This document shows, piece after piece, positions 41,654 through 50,477 of a stretch of DNA of 57,610 nt (its first letter is position 1; the number at the start of each line of letters is the position of its first letter). The position numbers and the translations under genes are program-made. The notes under the pieces were generated by a model, which was not told the DNA's origin, did not search any database, and saw nothing but the letters and a program-made list of their open reading frames with translations. This stretch comes from Roseibacillus ishigakijimensis. GTDB taxonomy: Bacteria; Verrucomicrobiota; Verrucomicrobiia; Verrucomicrobiales; Akkermansiaceae. The DNA lies in NCBI RefSeq assembly GCF_016595415.1, contig NZ_JAENIO010000027.1, positions 1-57,610 on the forward strand, read 5' to 3'.

Positions 41654-42178
41654 TCAAGGATGGGTGCCGCGGATGGGATAGTCGTTCTCGTCGATCCATT
41701 CCACGCTCTCCAGCAGCTCTGACAAGTCAGCGCGGTTGAAAGGGGTGTTGGAAAGCTCAATCAATTGAATCTTGCCTTCCCGATTCAAGGCGAAGGTGGC
41801 GGGTTCGGCGAAAGGTCGATCGGTTTCTTGCGGGCCACGAGGCTCGGAGATGTAGAGACCCAATTGCTGCATCTGGGCAATGCTCAAGTCATAGGCCACC
41901 GGAAACTTGAGGTCGTGCTCTTCCACCATTGTGCGGGCTTTTTCCCAGGGATCGCCCGAGACGGCGAGGATCTCCGCCGAGGCCTTGGCAAAGTCTTCGC
42001 GAAGCTCCTCGAGACGTGCGAGATACTTGTGACAGATGGGGCAATGCAACCCACGGTAGATGATCACGATTTGCCACACATCCTCGGATCTCGTCTGGCC
42101 GAGGGTGGCCTCGCCACCCCCCGCCAAGGGGAGCGTGATAGCGGGCAAGGTGCCGCCTGAAGTCAATTTTTTACTCAT
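41654..42178 (-). CDS. Peroxiredoxin/AhpC-TSA-like thioredoxin-fold protein
   Basis: A 174-residue thioredoxin-fold protein. The active-site region is [34 protein letters not shown], with a CPIC motif at the expected position of the peroxidatic cysteine of AhpC/TSA-type peroxiredoxins. No signal peptide is seen. It lies downstream of and on the same strand as the alcohol dehydrogenase gene, 35 nt away, so both may respond to the same electrophile/oxidant stress, which fits the divergent HxlR regulator. Confidence 0.85.
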   Translation of the reverse strand: MSKKLTSGGTLPAITLPLAGGGEATLGQTRSEDVWQIVIIYRGLHCPICHKYLARLEELREDFAKASAEILAVSGDPWEKARTMVEEHDLKFPVAYDLSIAQMQQLGLYISEPRGPQETDRPFAEPATFALNREGKIQLIELSNTPFNRADLSELLESVEWIDENDYPIRGTHP

Positions 42179-42213
42179 GGTCGAATGGGCTGGAATTGGC
42201 TAGTTGATGAGAA

Positions 42214-43221
42214 TCAGTCACGGTCCAAAATGATGCGGTAGCGAGCCTTTCCTGATTCGAGGTGGGCGATAGCCTCATTGGCTTGGCTCATGGGGAAATG
42301 TTCAGCAACGGGTGCAATCTGGTGCCGGGCCGCAAAGGTGAGCATCTTCCGGATCGTTGCGGGACTCCCGACCGGAGACGAACTGAGAGAGAGTTGATTG
42401 AACATCATGGGGATGAGGTTGAGGTCGAGTGGTTCGGTCACGGCGCCAAGCATGTGCATGCGACCCCGTGGCTTGAGAGCAGCGAGGTAGCTGTTCCAGT
42501 CCAGCGGAACGTTCACGGTGGAAAGAATGAGATCAAAGGTGCCCGCCGCATTCCCAATTGCTTCCCCATCACGGGAATTGATGGTGTGATGGGCTCCGAG
42601 ACGACGCGCCTCATCCGCTTTCGAATCACTCGAAGTGAAGGCTGTGACTTCACAACCCCAGGCATTGGCGAATTTCAGTGCGAGATGGCCGAGACCGCCG
42701 ATGCCAATGACTCCGACACGGGAGTTGGGAGAAATAGCGAGCTGAACGAGAGGATTGTAGACCGCCATCCCACCGCACAAGAGAGGACCGGCATCGCGCG
42801 GATCCAATTCGTCGGGCAAGCGGGTCACGCTGATGGCTTGGGCCCGGACCGTCTCCGCAAATCCTCCATGACGATGAACGATGGTCGGCTCGGCGGTGGG
42901 ACACAGGTTGTGGTGGCCATCGAGACATTCATCGCAGGTTTGGCAATAACCGGCATGCCATCCGAGTCCGACCTTTTGCCCCACCTTGAGATGAGTCACC
43001 TCTGCCCCTACCGCTGATATCGTCCCGATAACTTCATGGCCCGGAACAAAAGGATATTCGGTCATCCCCCATTCGTTGTTGAGCATGCTGAGATCGCTGT
43101 GGCAAATTCCGCAATGCTCGACGGCGATATCGACTTCGTGGGCCCTGATAGCCGGAAGCTCAAACTCAAAAGGCTCCAGTTGTGAACCGGCGGACGAGGC
43201 AGCGTAGGATTGAACTGTCAT
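42214..43221 (-). CDS. Zinc-dependent NAD(P) alcohol dehydrogenase
   Basis: Medium-chain alcohol/aldehyde dehydrogenase, 335 residues from the ATG at 43221; the in-frame extension to 43554 runs through the divergent regulator and is not real. Catalytic-zinc motif CGICHSDL and GHEVIG, and structural-zinc cysteines in [15 protein letters not shown], are complete. The Rossmann glycines are [13 protein letters not shown]. It resembles the YahK/cinnamyl-type aldehyde reductases. TTGACA begins 36 nt before the ATG. Divergent from an HxlR-type regulator, which probably controls it. Native substrate is unknown; aldehyde detoxification is likely. Confidence 0.93.
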   Translation of the reverse strand: MTVQSYAASSAGSQLEPFEFELPAIRAHEVDIAVEHCGICHSDLSMLNNEWGMTEYPFVPGHEVIGTISAVGAEVTHLKVGQKVGLGWHAGYCQTCDECLDGHHNLCPTAEPTIVHRHGGFAETVRAQAISVTRLPDELDPRDAGPLLCGGMAVYNPLVQLAISPNSRVGVIGIGGLGHLALKFANAWGCEVTAFTSSDSKADEARRLGAHHTINSRDGEAIGNAAGTFDLILSTVNVPLDWNSYLAALKPRGRMHMLGAVTEPLDLNLIPMMFNQLSLSSSPVGSPATIRKMLTFAARHQIAPVAEHFPMSQANEAIAHLESGKARYRIILDRD

Positions 43222-43225
43222 GATG

Positions 43226-43257
43226 ACTAGAATGCCCAATCTAGTTTCTCTTGTCAA
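43226..43257. promoter_or_regulatory. Shared adh/hxlR promoter region with palindromic operator
   Basis: ACTAGA-N8-TCTAGT, a perfect palindrome at 43226-43245, overlaps the predicted -10 of adh. TTGACA for adh (minus strand, 43252-43257) overlaps TTGTCA for hxlR (plus strand, 43251-43256), so the two divergent promoters share their -35 zone. A further GTAACCTGTAAAC segment lies next to the hxlR start. The palindrome is the best candidate HxlR binding site. Confidence 0.6.
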
Positions 43258-43284
43258 CCAGTGGACTTTTTGTAACCTGTAAAC

Positions 43285-43635
43285 ATGAATCCGAGTAGTG
43301 ATAAGAACGAGCCTCCCATTTGCCTCCCCCCTTGTGATGAACCGTGCCCCATTGAGCGGGGAATGCGAATCATCGGTGGCAAGTGGAAAGGCTCCATTCT
43401 CTGGTATTTGCAAGACCGCCCCTTGCGCTTTAACGAACTCGCTCGCTTGCTCGGGGGGGCCAGTCGCAAGATGGTGAACAGCCGTCTGAAAGAGATGGAA
43501 GCCATGGGGATGATCACCCGCACCGTTATCAGCGACCGCCCGATTGCGGTTCAATATGAAATCACGAATTTCGGGAGGTCAGCCCTCGGAGTCTTGGACA
43601 AACTCAAATGCTGGGCAGAAGACAATTCGATCTAA
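43285..43635 (+). CDS. HxlR-family transcriptional regulator
   Basis: A 116-residue winged-helix regulator. The family hallmark [22 protein letters not shown] is followed by [30 protein letters not shown] and the wing VQYEITNFG. Three cysteines lie near the N-terminus ([11 protein letters not shown]), positions that in related YodB/HypR-type regulators can sense quinones, aldehydes or oxidants. Divergent from the alcohol dehydrogenase with a 63-nt spacer containing a perfect palindrome. Likely a repressor of adh and the peroxiredoxin; sensing by cysteine is inference. Confidence 0.92.
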   Translation: MNPSSDKNEPPICLPPCDEPCPIERGMRIIGGKWKGSILWYLQDRPLRFNELARLLGGASRKMVNSRLKEMEAMGMITRTVISDRPIAVQYEITNFGRSALGVLDKLKCWAEDNSI

Positions 43636-43801
43636 TCGCGGGTCACCATCTGCCAGACCATCCCTTCTTAAGCGGTCAGCGACAAACCTTCCCCCAACCA
43701 GGAGAAGGGCCGCACCGTGAACCCGGGGAGGAAATCAACCAGATTGCCCTCCATACGCTTGAAAAAGGGCGTGTCATTGTCGAGAGCCAGCGCGAAATGG
43801 G

Positions 43802-44444
43802 CCACCGCCCCAGCAGAAGGTCCCCGGCGTTGCCATCTGCGTGCTTGGGGATGGTGCGACCAATCAAGGCGCTTTTCACGAGGCGCTCAATTTGGCCGCT
43901 CTCTTCCGCCTGCCGATCGTCTCCATCATCGAGAATAATCAATTCAGCTTTTGCACTGCAGTCGACAGCCACTCCCGCTACCGGCAATGCCTTGCCCCCC
44001 GGGCCGAGGCCTACGACATGGCTTGGAACGTCATCGAGGATGGCAGCGACCTTCTGCTTTTGCGCGAACAGCTGGCCCCGGTCTTGCAGCGAGCCCGGCT
44101 GCGACAGGGCCCCACCTTGGTAGAGATTGCGACCTATCGCTTCTATGGTTTCACCTTGGGAGACGCCAACAGCAAAAAATACCGCACGCCAGAAGAGATT
44201 CAGTGGCACCGCGATCATCGTGACCCGGTCTTTCGATGGGAAAAGAAACTGCTCGAAGAGGATCTCCTCCCCCCCCGAGGACGCCAACAAAATCCGGAAG
44301 ACTTATCGCCGACAGGACATGGACGCCGCAACAGAATTTGCCGAAATGAGTCCTCCCCCCACTCGGGATGATTTGCAAAAGCAGGTCTATTGGGAGGTGG
44401 ACCAAGGTGGCGACAGCTTGGAGGGACGCTATTTCTTCGATTGA
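43802..44444 (+). pseudogene. Decayed 2-oxoacid/acetoin dehydrogenase E1 alpha gene
   Basis: Remnant of a thiamine-diphosphate E1 alpha subunit. The diphosphate-binding region GVAICVLGDGATNQGAFHEALNLAALFRLPIVSIIENNQFS is clear, and continues through GPTLVEIATYRFYGFTLGD. The frame then breaks at a run of eight Cs (44269-44276); the family C-terminus EFAEMSPPPTRDDLQKQVYWEV continues in another frame to 44444. The first half of the protein (~140 residues, including the usual GGKGGSMH region) is missing. The preceding 43636-43801 stretch has only fragmentary reading frames that I cannot place. A single indel could be a sequencing error, but the missing N-terminus argues for true decay. No E1 beta or E2 gene follows. 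Confidence 0.82.
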
Positions 44445-44494
44445 CTTGCTTTTTCCGCCTTCTTTTCAGGAGCGGATTCTGCGAGAACGTCGCC

Positions 44495-45265
44495 ATGAAA
44501 CTCCTTGCGCTCCTTTTCCTTCTTCCCCTCTCCCTCTTGGCCAACGACACCGCGATGCACGATGGCGGGGCCGGTCCCGAGCCGGTGGGCTGGACCAGTG
44601 GAGAGGAAAGCGTGGTGCGCATGGTGCGGGAAGAAATCACGGTGGAAATGAACCCCATTGACTCGGCCGTGCATTGCCGCTTTGTCTTCGTGAACGAAAA
44701 GAAAAACGGGGTCGCAACCCAGCAGTTGGGCTTCCCCGACATCACGCGCAGCCAGCAAGACGGCGATATTATGGGAGCGATCAGCGAGATGCGCAGCTTC
44801 GTCAACGGCCAGGAAGTGGAAACCAGCTTGGTGAGCAAAGAATTGGCCGATTTCGGAAAGCAGACCTGGCACGTCATCACCGCGCAATTCCCTCCAGGAG
44901 AGGAAGTCATCGTGGAGCGCCGCTTCCGCACGGCCAATGGCGCGACTGCCGGCGGGCCGCACTTCTTTGGCTACACCACCCAGACGGGCGGAAATTGGCA
45001 TGGACGTATCGCCAAGGGCACCTTCACCGTTCATCTGGCGGAAGGAATGCAGGCCGCGCGGCTGGAGCTAGAACCAGCGAACGGATGGCAACGCTCCGAG
45101 GATGGTCGACGCCTGCAACTCGTCTGGACCGACTTTGAGCCCCGCACCGAAGTCAATCGCCACTACTGGTCGGTGGGCTGGCATTTCCCCGGAGAAGCGT
45201 TTGGTGACAATGGCACCCTCCGTGACGCGCTCGCCAAGCCCTACCTCTCCCCCTCAAGTGACTGA
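44495..45265 (+). CDS. Secreted protein, weakly DUF4424-like
   Basis: A 256-residue exported protein with signal peptide KLLALLFLLPLSLLA. The mature part begins NDTAMHDGG and runs into VRMVREEITVEMNPIDSAVHCRFVFVNEKKNGVATQQLGFPDI, which recalls the beta-sandwich DUF4424 family. No catalytic residues are recognised. The ATG at 44495 starts the signal sequence. A TTGACT at 44441 lies 54 nt upstream. It stands alone between the E1 alpha remnant and a histidine kinase. Confidence 0.6.
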   Translation: MKLLALLFLLPLSLLANDTAMHDGGAGPEPVGWTSGEESVVRMVREEITVEMNPIDSAVHCRFVFVNEKKNGVATQQLGFPDITRSQQDGDIMGAISEMRSFVNGQEVETSLVSKELADFGKQTWHVITAQFPPGEEVIVERRFRTANGATAGGPHFFGYTTQTGGNWHGRIAKGTFTVHLAEGMQAARLELEPANGWQRSEDGRRLQLVWTDFEPRTEVNRHYWSVGWHFPGEAFGDNGTLRDALAKPYLSPSSD

Positions 45266-45344
45266 GCAAGACCGTATTTCTTCCCCGTTCGCTAGACGAT
45301 TTACATTGTCAACATCCACTAGAGGGCGTATTTAGTAGGACCTG

Positions 45345-47372
45345 ATGGATCCTACCCCCGCTACTCTGTATCCCCCCACATCCCCCTCCCTCCGCCACTC
45401 CCCGCTCCCCCAACTTTATGTCGAGCGAGAAAGCGGCCAAATATTGGAAGCCAGCCCAAGCAGTCGGGAGTTGCTCCACTCCGACAATTTCCAGCTTCCC
45501 TGGTGGGAGCTATTGAATTGCCAGACTCCGGCAATCACCCAAAATATCCGTGCCACCCGTGGCGAAAACTACTTCCAGTCCCAGACCCCGCTGGTGATTC
45601 CCACCCGAACGGGGACTGAAAAGGCCTTCAAGCTGGTGAGCACTGTCTTCGGCGATTGCCAACTCCTCACCCTGACCCCCGTCGACCAACGAAACAAAAA
45701 CATCCAGATGCTGGAGAAAGCCTTTCAATCGGGAGAATTTCGCCGGGGCGACGATTACTTCCGCTTCTGGGCCAAAACCTTCTGTGAGGCCATGGAAATG
45801 GACTACGCGCTGGTGGCCAAACTGGAAAGACACGGCGATCAGCGCATCGCCCGTTCCATCACCTTTTATAGTGTTCACGAAGGATTTCTTCCCAATTTGT
45901 GCTATAACCTGGCGGGCACGCCCTGCCTCTTGGCCTACCAATCCTTGGAGCCATCCTTTGTCCCCGCCAACCTGCAACAAACCTTTCCCGACGACCCCGA
46001 TCTGGTTGAATTGGGAGCGCAGTCCTATCTCGGTATCTCCATTCTAGGCGAGAAAAAGGAAGCTCTCGGCCATCTTGCCCTGCTCAGCCGCAGCCCCATC
46101 ACCCCCCCCTCGCACACGGAAAGGCTTTTTCTGCGTATCTTTGCCTCGCGTTCGGGAGCGGAATTTCTACGCGAAAGCACCGAAAAGAAACTGCGCCTCT
46201 CCCGCCGCAAAGCCGAGGAAGCCAATCAGGCTAAAACGCGCTTTCTGGCAAACATGAGCCACGAACTGCGGAGTCCCCTCAATGCGGTTCTCGGCTACTC
46301 CCAGTTGCTGGCTAACAGTAAAAGCCTGGAGGAAGAGGATCGGCAGCGAGTGGCCGACATCAATCGCAACGGTCGGCATCTCCTCTTCCTCATCAACGAC
46401 ATTCTCGACATGTCGCGCATTGAGCTCAGCCACATCGAAGTGAACCTCACCACTTTTGAATTGGCTGAGATTCACAAGGATTTGGAAACCATGTTCCGTC
46501 CCGAGACTGTCCGGCAGGAATGCGAGTTCGTCCTGCGAATCCCCTCCGACCTCCCCAAACACATTCTTTCCGACCGGGTCAAACTCCGGCAGATCTTGAC
46601 CAACCTGATCTCCAACGCGCTCAAATATGGAGACAAGAGACTCATCACCTATGAAGTCGCACGGGAAACCGCAGGGGAAGGACATGAGCCTCATTTGCTT
46701 TTTCACGTCGCCAATTCGGGGGAACCTTTGACCAAAGAATCGAGGGAACGCGTCTTTCTACCCTTCGAGCGTGGAGACGATGTCAATCAAGGGGAGACTC
46801 CGGTGGACGGCACCGGCCTCGGTCTCTCCATCGCCCGCAGCTTTGCCCGCCGCATGGGAGGCGATCTTTTTCATAAACCACTCAGCACCGGAGAATTCAG
46901 AGGAAATCTCTTCACGCTAAAAATTCCCCTCATTCTGCCCACCGAGCAGCAACTGGAAGAAACCGCGCCTTCTTCCATTCCTCCCAATCATGAGCTTTCG
47001 GGAGTGGTTCTCGTAGTGGATGACAATGAAGCAAGCCGCGACATCGTGCGGCAACTTCTCACCTCGAAGGGATTAATCGTGCTAGAAGCTGCTGATGGTC
47101 AGGAGGGAATTGACCTGTGTCTCTCGCAACGCCCTGACCTCGTTCTCATGGATGTGCGCATGCCAAAAATGTCAGGCTTGGAGGCTTCTTCCTTGTTAAA
47201 AAACAAGTTAGCTGCAGAATGTCCTCCCATAGTCGGCTTCACTGGTGATTTGCTAGATGTGCAGGGAACTCCCATGAAACACGAATTATTTGATTTAGTT
47301 ATCGGGAAGCCCTTCAACTTTGAGACTCTTATTGATACCGTCCACACTTTCCTCCAGTCCGACCCCGAATAA
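45345..47372 (+). CDS. Cytoplasmic hybrid histidine kinase
   Basis: A 675-residue soluble kinase with no membrane segment. An N-terminal PAS-like part (residues ~20-115) is followed by a GAF-like region (~130-285) and a short coiled coil. HisKA follows with His306 in LANMSHELRSPLNAVLGYS, then HATPase_c (ISNALKYGD, GTGLGLSIA), then a receiver domain with VVDDNEASRD and phosphoacceptor Asp603 (LVLMDVRMPK). The upstream TTGTCA...TATTTA (45307-45335) is a good promoter, placing the start site within a few bases of the ATG. It is followed 21 nt later by a second kinase and then a YiiX-like hydrolase, an unusual trio. Confidence 0.93.
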   Translation: MDPTPATLYPPTSPSLRHSPLPQLYVERESGQILEASPSSRELLHSDNFQLPWWELLNCQTPAITQNIRATRGENYFQSQTPLVIPTRTGTEKAFKLVSTVFGDCQLLTLTPVDQRNKNIQMLEKAFQSGEFRRGDDYFRFWAKTFCEAMEMDYALVAKLERHGDQRIARSITFYSVHEGFLPNLCYNLAGTPCLLAYQSLEPSFVPANLQQTFPDDPDLVELGAQSYLGISILGEKKEALGHLALLSRSPITPPSHTERLFLRIFASRSGAEFLRESTEKKLRLSRRKAEEANQAKTRFLANMSHELRSPLNAVLGYSQLLANSKSLEEEDRQRVADINRNGRHLLFLINDILDMSRIELSHIEVNLTTFELAEIHKDLETMFRPETVRQECEFVLRIPSDLPKHILSDRVKLRQILTNLISNALKYGDKRLITYEVARETAGEGHEPHLLFHVANSGEPLTKESRERVFLPFERGDDVNQGETPVDGTGLGLSIARSFARRMGGDLFHKPLSTGEFRGNLFTLKIPLILPTEQQLEETAPSSIPPNHELSGVVLVVDDNEASRDIVRQLLTSKGLIVLEAADGQEGIDLCLSQRPDLVLMDVRMPKMSGLEASSLLKNKLAAECPPIVGFTGDLLDVQGTPMKHELFDLVIGKPFNFETLIDTVHTFLQSDPE

Positions 47373-47393
47373 CGCCCGAACCGCCGCCTTCCC

Positions 47394-48164
47394 ATGTCCC
47401 TCGTTGATGCCTTTTCCACCAAAAGTGATTCCCAACAATTGCAGTCCCTTACTGCCAATACCGAGCATTTCCCCATGGGACCTGCCAACGACTACTTTTG
47501 CAAGCTGGTGCGGGGGCTGGTCCACAAGCACAATAATTTCCTCACCATTGCCCAAGGCTACTCCGACCTTCTCTTGAACAGCCCTGGCAATCCGGCCGAT
47601 CGACAGAGCAGCTTGGAAGCCATCTCGAAGTGCACCCGGCGGGCTGTCGAACTCAATCACCGCGTCATTGCTTGTGCCAGCGACGACGAACCCCATATCA
47701 AATTAATTAGCATCAAGGACTTTCTCGACCCGAGAAAGCCCCTCTACCAAGGAATTGCCCGGCGACATGACCTTACCATCGAATGCCAGAATGAACTGCA
47801 GGACACCCAGCTCATCGCTACCGATCCCTATTGGTTGGAAGTGATTTTGGAGGAAATTTTTCACAATGCCTGCGAGGCCCGGGAGACCACCGAGGTGATC
47901 TACGCGGCCCGCTTAATCGCGGAAACCACCGTGCAGCTGGAGATTCGCGACAATGGGGAAGGAATCTCTTCTGACGTCCTGCCGCGGGTCTTCGATCCGT
48001 TTTTCTCCAAGAAAGAGCGGGAACACCTCGGCATTGGCCTCACCCGCGCGGGCATTCTGTCCGTCAAGCTAGGCATCACCCTCACTATCCATCAGCTGGA
48101 GCGCGGCACGCGAGTCTCCCTCGAAATCCCCACCCACCTGAACAATTCCGGCGAACAGGAATGA
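47394..48164 (+). CDS. Small cytoplasmic histidine kinase
   Basis: A 256-residue kinase with almost no sensory region. The phosphoacceptor segment GLVHKHNNFLTIAQGYSDLLL (probable His44) resembles the HxxNN type found in NtrB-like and chemotactic sensor kinases. HATPase_c motifs are present: IFHNACEAR (N box), DNGEGI and FDPFFSKKEREHLGIGLTRA. It may take its signal from or pass phosphate to the adjoining hybrid kinase receiver; no separate response regulator is present in the operon. It overlaps the next gene by ATGA. Confidence 0.85.
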   Translation: MSLVDAFSTKSDSQQLQSLTANTEHFPMGPANDYFCKLVRGLVHKHNNFLTIAQGYSDLLLNSPGNPADRQSSLEAISKCTRRAVELNHRVIACASDDEPHIKLISIKDFLDPRKPLYQGIARRHDLTIECQNELQDTQLIATDPYWLEVILEEIFHNACEARETTEVIYAARLIAETTVQLEIRDNGEGISSDVLPRVFDPFFSKKEREHLGIGLTRAGILSVKLGITLTIHQLERGTRVSLEIPTHLNNSGEQE

Positions 48165-49477
48165 CCAGAAGGCTGGCCAGCGACCTTGCCACCAGTCGAG
48201 ACACCCTACTGGCAGCGGCCTCCGCCCTCCCCCGCCGGGACCAATTGACCCGCGAAATCGCCGATGCCGAGGCCGCACAAGCGCGAGGATACTATCTGCC
48301 TGACGAAGATGAACGCCTGCGCGAGGTCTTCGCCCGCTATCTGGAACTGCGCACCGCCCTCCGCACCGTCGTGGCCCGCATGGAGCCCTGGGTCGATCGA
48401 GGGGAGGAGCTGGACAAAAACCTCCGGCTCAGCGTCTTCCTGGTCGGCTTCACCGCCGCTTGCTTTCTTGTCCGTAGCGGAATCTTCATCATCAATATGG
48501 CTTCCGAGCACCGGGTGGTGCGCCGGAAGCTGGATGAAGCGGAACCCCGCTATGGGATTCCCCGCAAAACCTTTACCGAGGTCTACCGCCTGCAAAGCTC
48601 CGTGCGCAGAATGTGGAAATTCCATGAAGCGTGGCAATTTTATCAAAAGCACCGCACCGAAGTGCTCGCCCTCCGGAGCGATTCCGCCCTTGGTCCGGTA
48701 GCGGTGCTGCTGGAAGAGGAAGAACCCTTCATGGAAACCCGCCGCCGGGCCTACTGGCACCACCGCATCCACTACCGGCTTCACTCCTTCCGCCGTCGCC
48801 ATCGCCAGGGCTTCGAGCAAACCATGTTTCACATCTTCGAGCTGGGGGGACGCACGGTGGCAGAACTCCGCGATCCTTTCGCCGGACTTTTCCCGCAACC
48901 CAAGCGGGCTCTGCGCCATTGCGAACTCGGTCATCAATACCTCGAGCCGGGGGACATCCTGATCACCCGGCATCGCGATGCTCTCAGCAACCGCTTTTTG
49001 CCCGGCTTCTGGCCTCATGCCGCCCTCCACGTCGGCGCCCTTGGCGATTGTGAGGGCCAGTTTGTGGAAGCCCGCAAGGATGGCGTCCGCCTCCGCCCTA
49101 TGGAGGACACTCTCGCCGTCGACTCGGCCCTTGTTCTGCGCGCTCGCCTGCCACGCGAAATCCGTGAAGAAGCGGCCCGCCGGGCCCTGACCCACGTCGG
49201 TAAGCTCTACGATTTCGCCTTCGACTTCCGCCAGGCCACCCGGCTGGCCTGCACCGCCCTCGTCTACCGCAGCTGGCACGGCTTGGGCGGCATCCGCTTC
49301 GAACTCGGAGCCAAGGCCGGGCGACTTTGCCTCTCAGCGGAAGATCTCATCACCCAATCGCTCGCCCACAACGACTTCGAGGTCGTGGCCTATTTCGGTC
49401 CCCGATGTGAATCCGTCAGCTTGGGGAAAGCCGCCGCCGAGCAATTCCACGTCGATCGCGAGCAAGTGGCCGGTTGA
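48161..49477 (+). CDS. YiiX/NlpC-P60-like cysteine hydrolase with N-terminal helical domain
   Basis: A 438-residue protein. The C-terminal ~200 residues match the YiiX-like NlpC/P60 superfamily of permuted papain-fold hydrolases: LEPGDILITRHRD, LPGFWPHAALHVG (probable catalytic His286), EARKDGVRLRPMEDTLAVDSALVLR, GKLYDFAFDFR and LACTALVY (probable catalytic Cys364). The N-terminal ~240 residues are helical with one hydrophobic stretch (LRLSVFLVGFTAACFLV) and no signal peptide, so it may be inner-membrane bound. It is coupled by ATGA to the small kinase. YiiX relatives act on peptide, amide or lipid ester bonds; the substrate here is unknown. Confidence 0.82.
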   Translation: MTRRLASDLATSRDTLLAAASALPRRDQLTREIADAEAAQARGYYLPDEDERLREVFARYLELRTALRTVVARMEPWVDRGEELDKNLRLSVFLVGFTAACFLVRSGIFIINMASEHRVVRRKLDEAEPRYGIPRKTFTEVYRLQSSVRRMWKFHEAWQFYQKHRTEVLALRSDSALGPVAVLLEEEEPFMETRRRAYWHHRIHYRLHSFRRRHRQGFEQTMFHIFELGGRTVAELRDPFAGLFPQPKRALRHCELGHQYLEPGDILITRHRDALSNRFLPGFWPHAALHVGALGDCEGQFVEARKDGVRLRPMEDTLAVDSALVLRARLPREIREEAARRALTHVGKLYDFAFDFRQATRLACTALVYRSWHGLGGIRFELGAKAGRLCLSAEDLITQSLAHNDFEVVAYFGPRCESVSLGKAAAEQFHVDREQVAG

Positions 49478-49544
49478 TTCCCGGGGTGGCTTTCTCGCCG
49501 CTTGACGATTCGCGTGCAAGCCCCACTCTGTCCCTCCGTCAGTC

Positions 49545-50462
49545 ATGTCCACCTCTCTCACCCTTGGCACCCGCGGCAGTGCCCTTGCCCTTCGACAAGC
49601 CGAGATGACCGAGGCCGCTCTCGCCGGTCACTGCAAACTCACTCGCGAAGTCATCGTCACGACGGGAGATCGTCGCACCGACATTCCCCTCGCAGCGGTG
49701 GCTGCCGCCTCCGGAGTGGTTGACAAAGGGGTTTTCATCAAAGAGTTGGAGGTGGCGCTCCTCGACGGCGAGATCGACTTTGCGGTCCATTCCCTCAAGG
49801 ACGTGCCCACCATTCTGGAACCGGACTTCGAAATCTGTGCCGTCCTCCCCCGCGCCCGCACCGGGGACGTCCTCATCACCCGGGGTCCCACCTTGGAGGA
49901 ACTCCCCGCCGGCGCGACCATTGCCACTTCCTCGGTGCGCCGGAGGCTGCAGCTGCTGCGACTGCGCCCCGATTTGCAAGTGGTCGACATCCGCGGCAAT
50001 GTCCCCACCCGTTTGCAAAAAGTCATTTCTGAAGAAGGCCTCGACGGCACGATCTTGGCCGAAGCCGGCCTCCTCCGCCTCGGCTACCCCACCAGCGGAA
50101 CCCTGACTACCGAGCAAGGAGATTCCCTCACGGCCCACCTTCTCGATCGCGAGGAATTCCTGCCCGCCGCCGGACAAGGAGCGGTCGCGATGGAAATCCT
50201 CAAAAACAACAACCGGGCCCGGGAGGTGCTGGCCCACCTCAATGATGAGGAGACCATGGTCCGCATCACCGCCGAACGCCACTTTCTCGCTCTCCTGCAG
50301 GCGGGCTGCGACACCCCCGTCGGCATCGACTCCCGCCTAGTGGAGGGCGAACTCCACCTTTTTGCCCGCGTCTTTGAGGACGATGGCAGCCACCGCTCCG
50401 CCCGGGCCAAGGGCCGCGACGCCCTTGCCACCGCGCAATCCCTCTTCGACACTCTGGCCTAG
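49545..50462 (+). CDS. hemC: Hydroxymethylbilane synthase
   Basis: Porphobilinogen deaminase: joins four porphobilinogens into hydroxymethylbilane for haem/sirohaem synthesis. Motifs: LTLGTRGSALALRQAE, VHSLKDVPT, SVRRRLQLLRLRPDL, NVPTRLQK, and the dipyrromethane cofactor cysteine Cys255 in LLQAGCDTPVG. Length 305 is typical. It is followed 15 nt later by the uroporphyrinogen-III methyltransferase/synthase fusion, which uses its product. TTGACG at 49502 is 43 nt before the ATG. Confidence 0.97.
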   Translation: MSTSLTLGTRGSALALRQAEMTEAALAGHCKLTREVIVTTGDRRTDIPLAAVAAASGVVDKGVFIKELEVALLDGEIDFAVHSLKDVPTILEPDFEICAVLPRARTGDVLITRGPTLEELPAGATIATSSVRRRLQLLRLRPDLQVVDIRGNVPTRLQKVISEEGLDGTILAEAGLLRLGYPTSGTLTTEQGDSLTAHLLDREEFLPAAGQGAVAMEILKNNNRAREVLAHLNDEETMVRITAERHFLALLQAGCDTPVGIDSRLVEGELHLFARVFEDDGSHRSARAKGRDALATAQSLFDTLA

Positions 50463-50477
50463 AACCCACTCCCTTTC

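Noticed and set aside
43222-43554. N-terminal extension of the alcohol dehydrogenase by 111 residues
   Set aside because: It runs antisense through the HxlR gene and the divergent promoter; the conserved enzyme starts at 43221.
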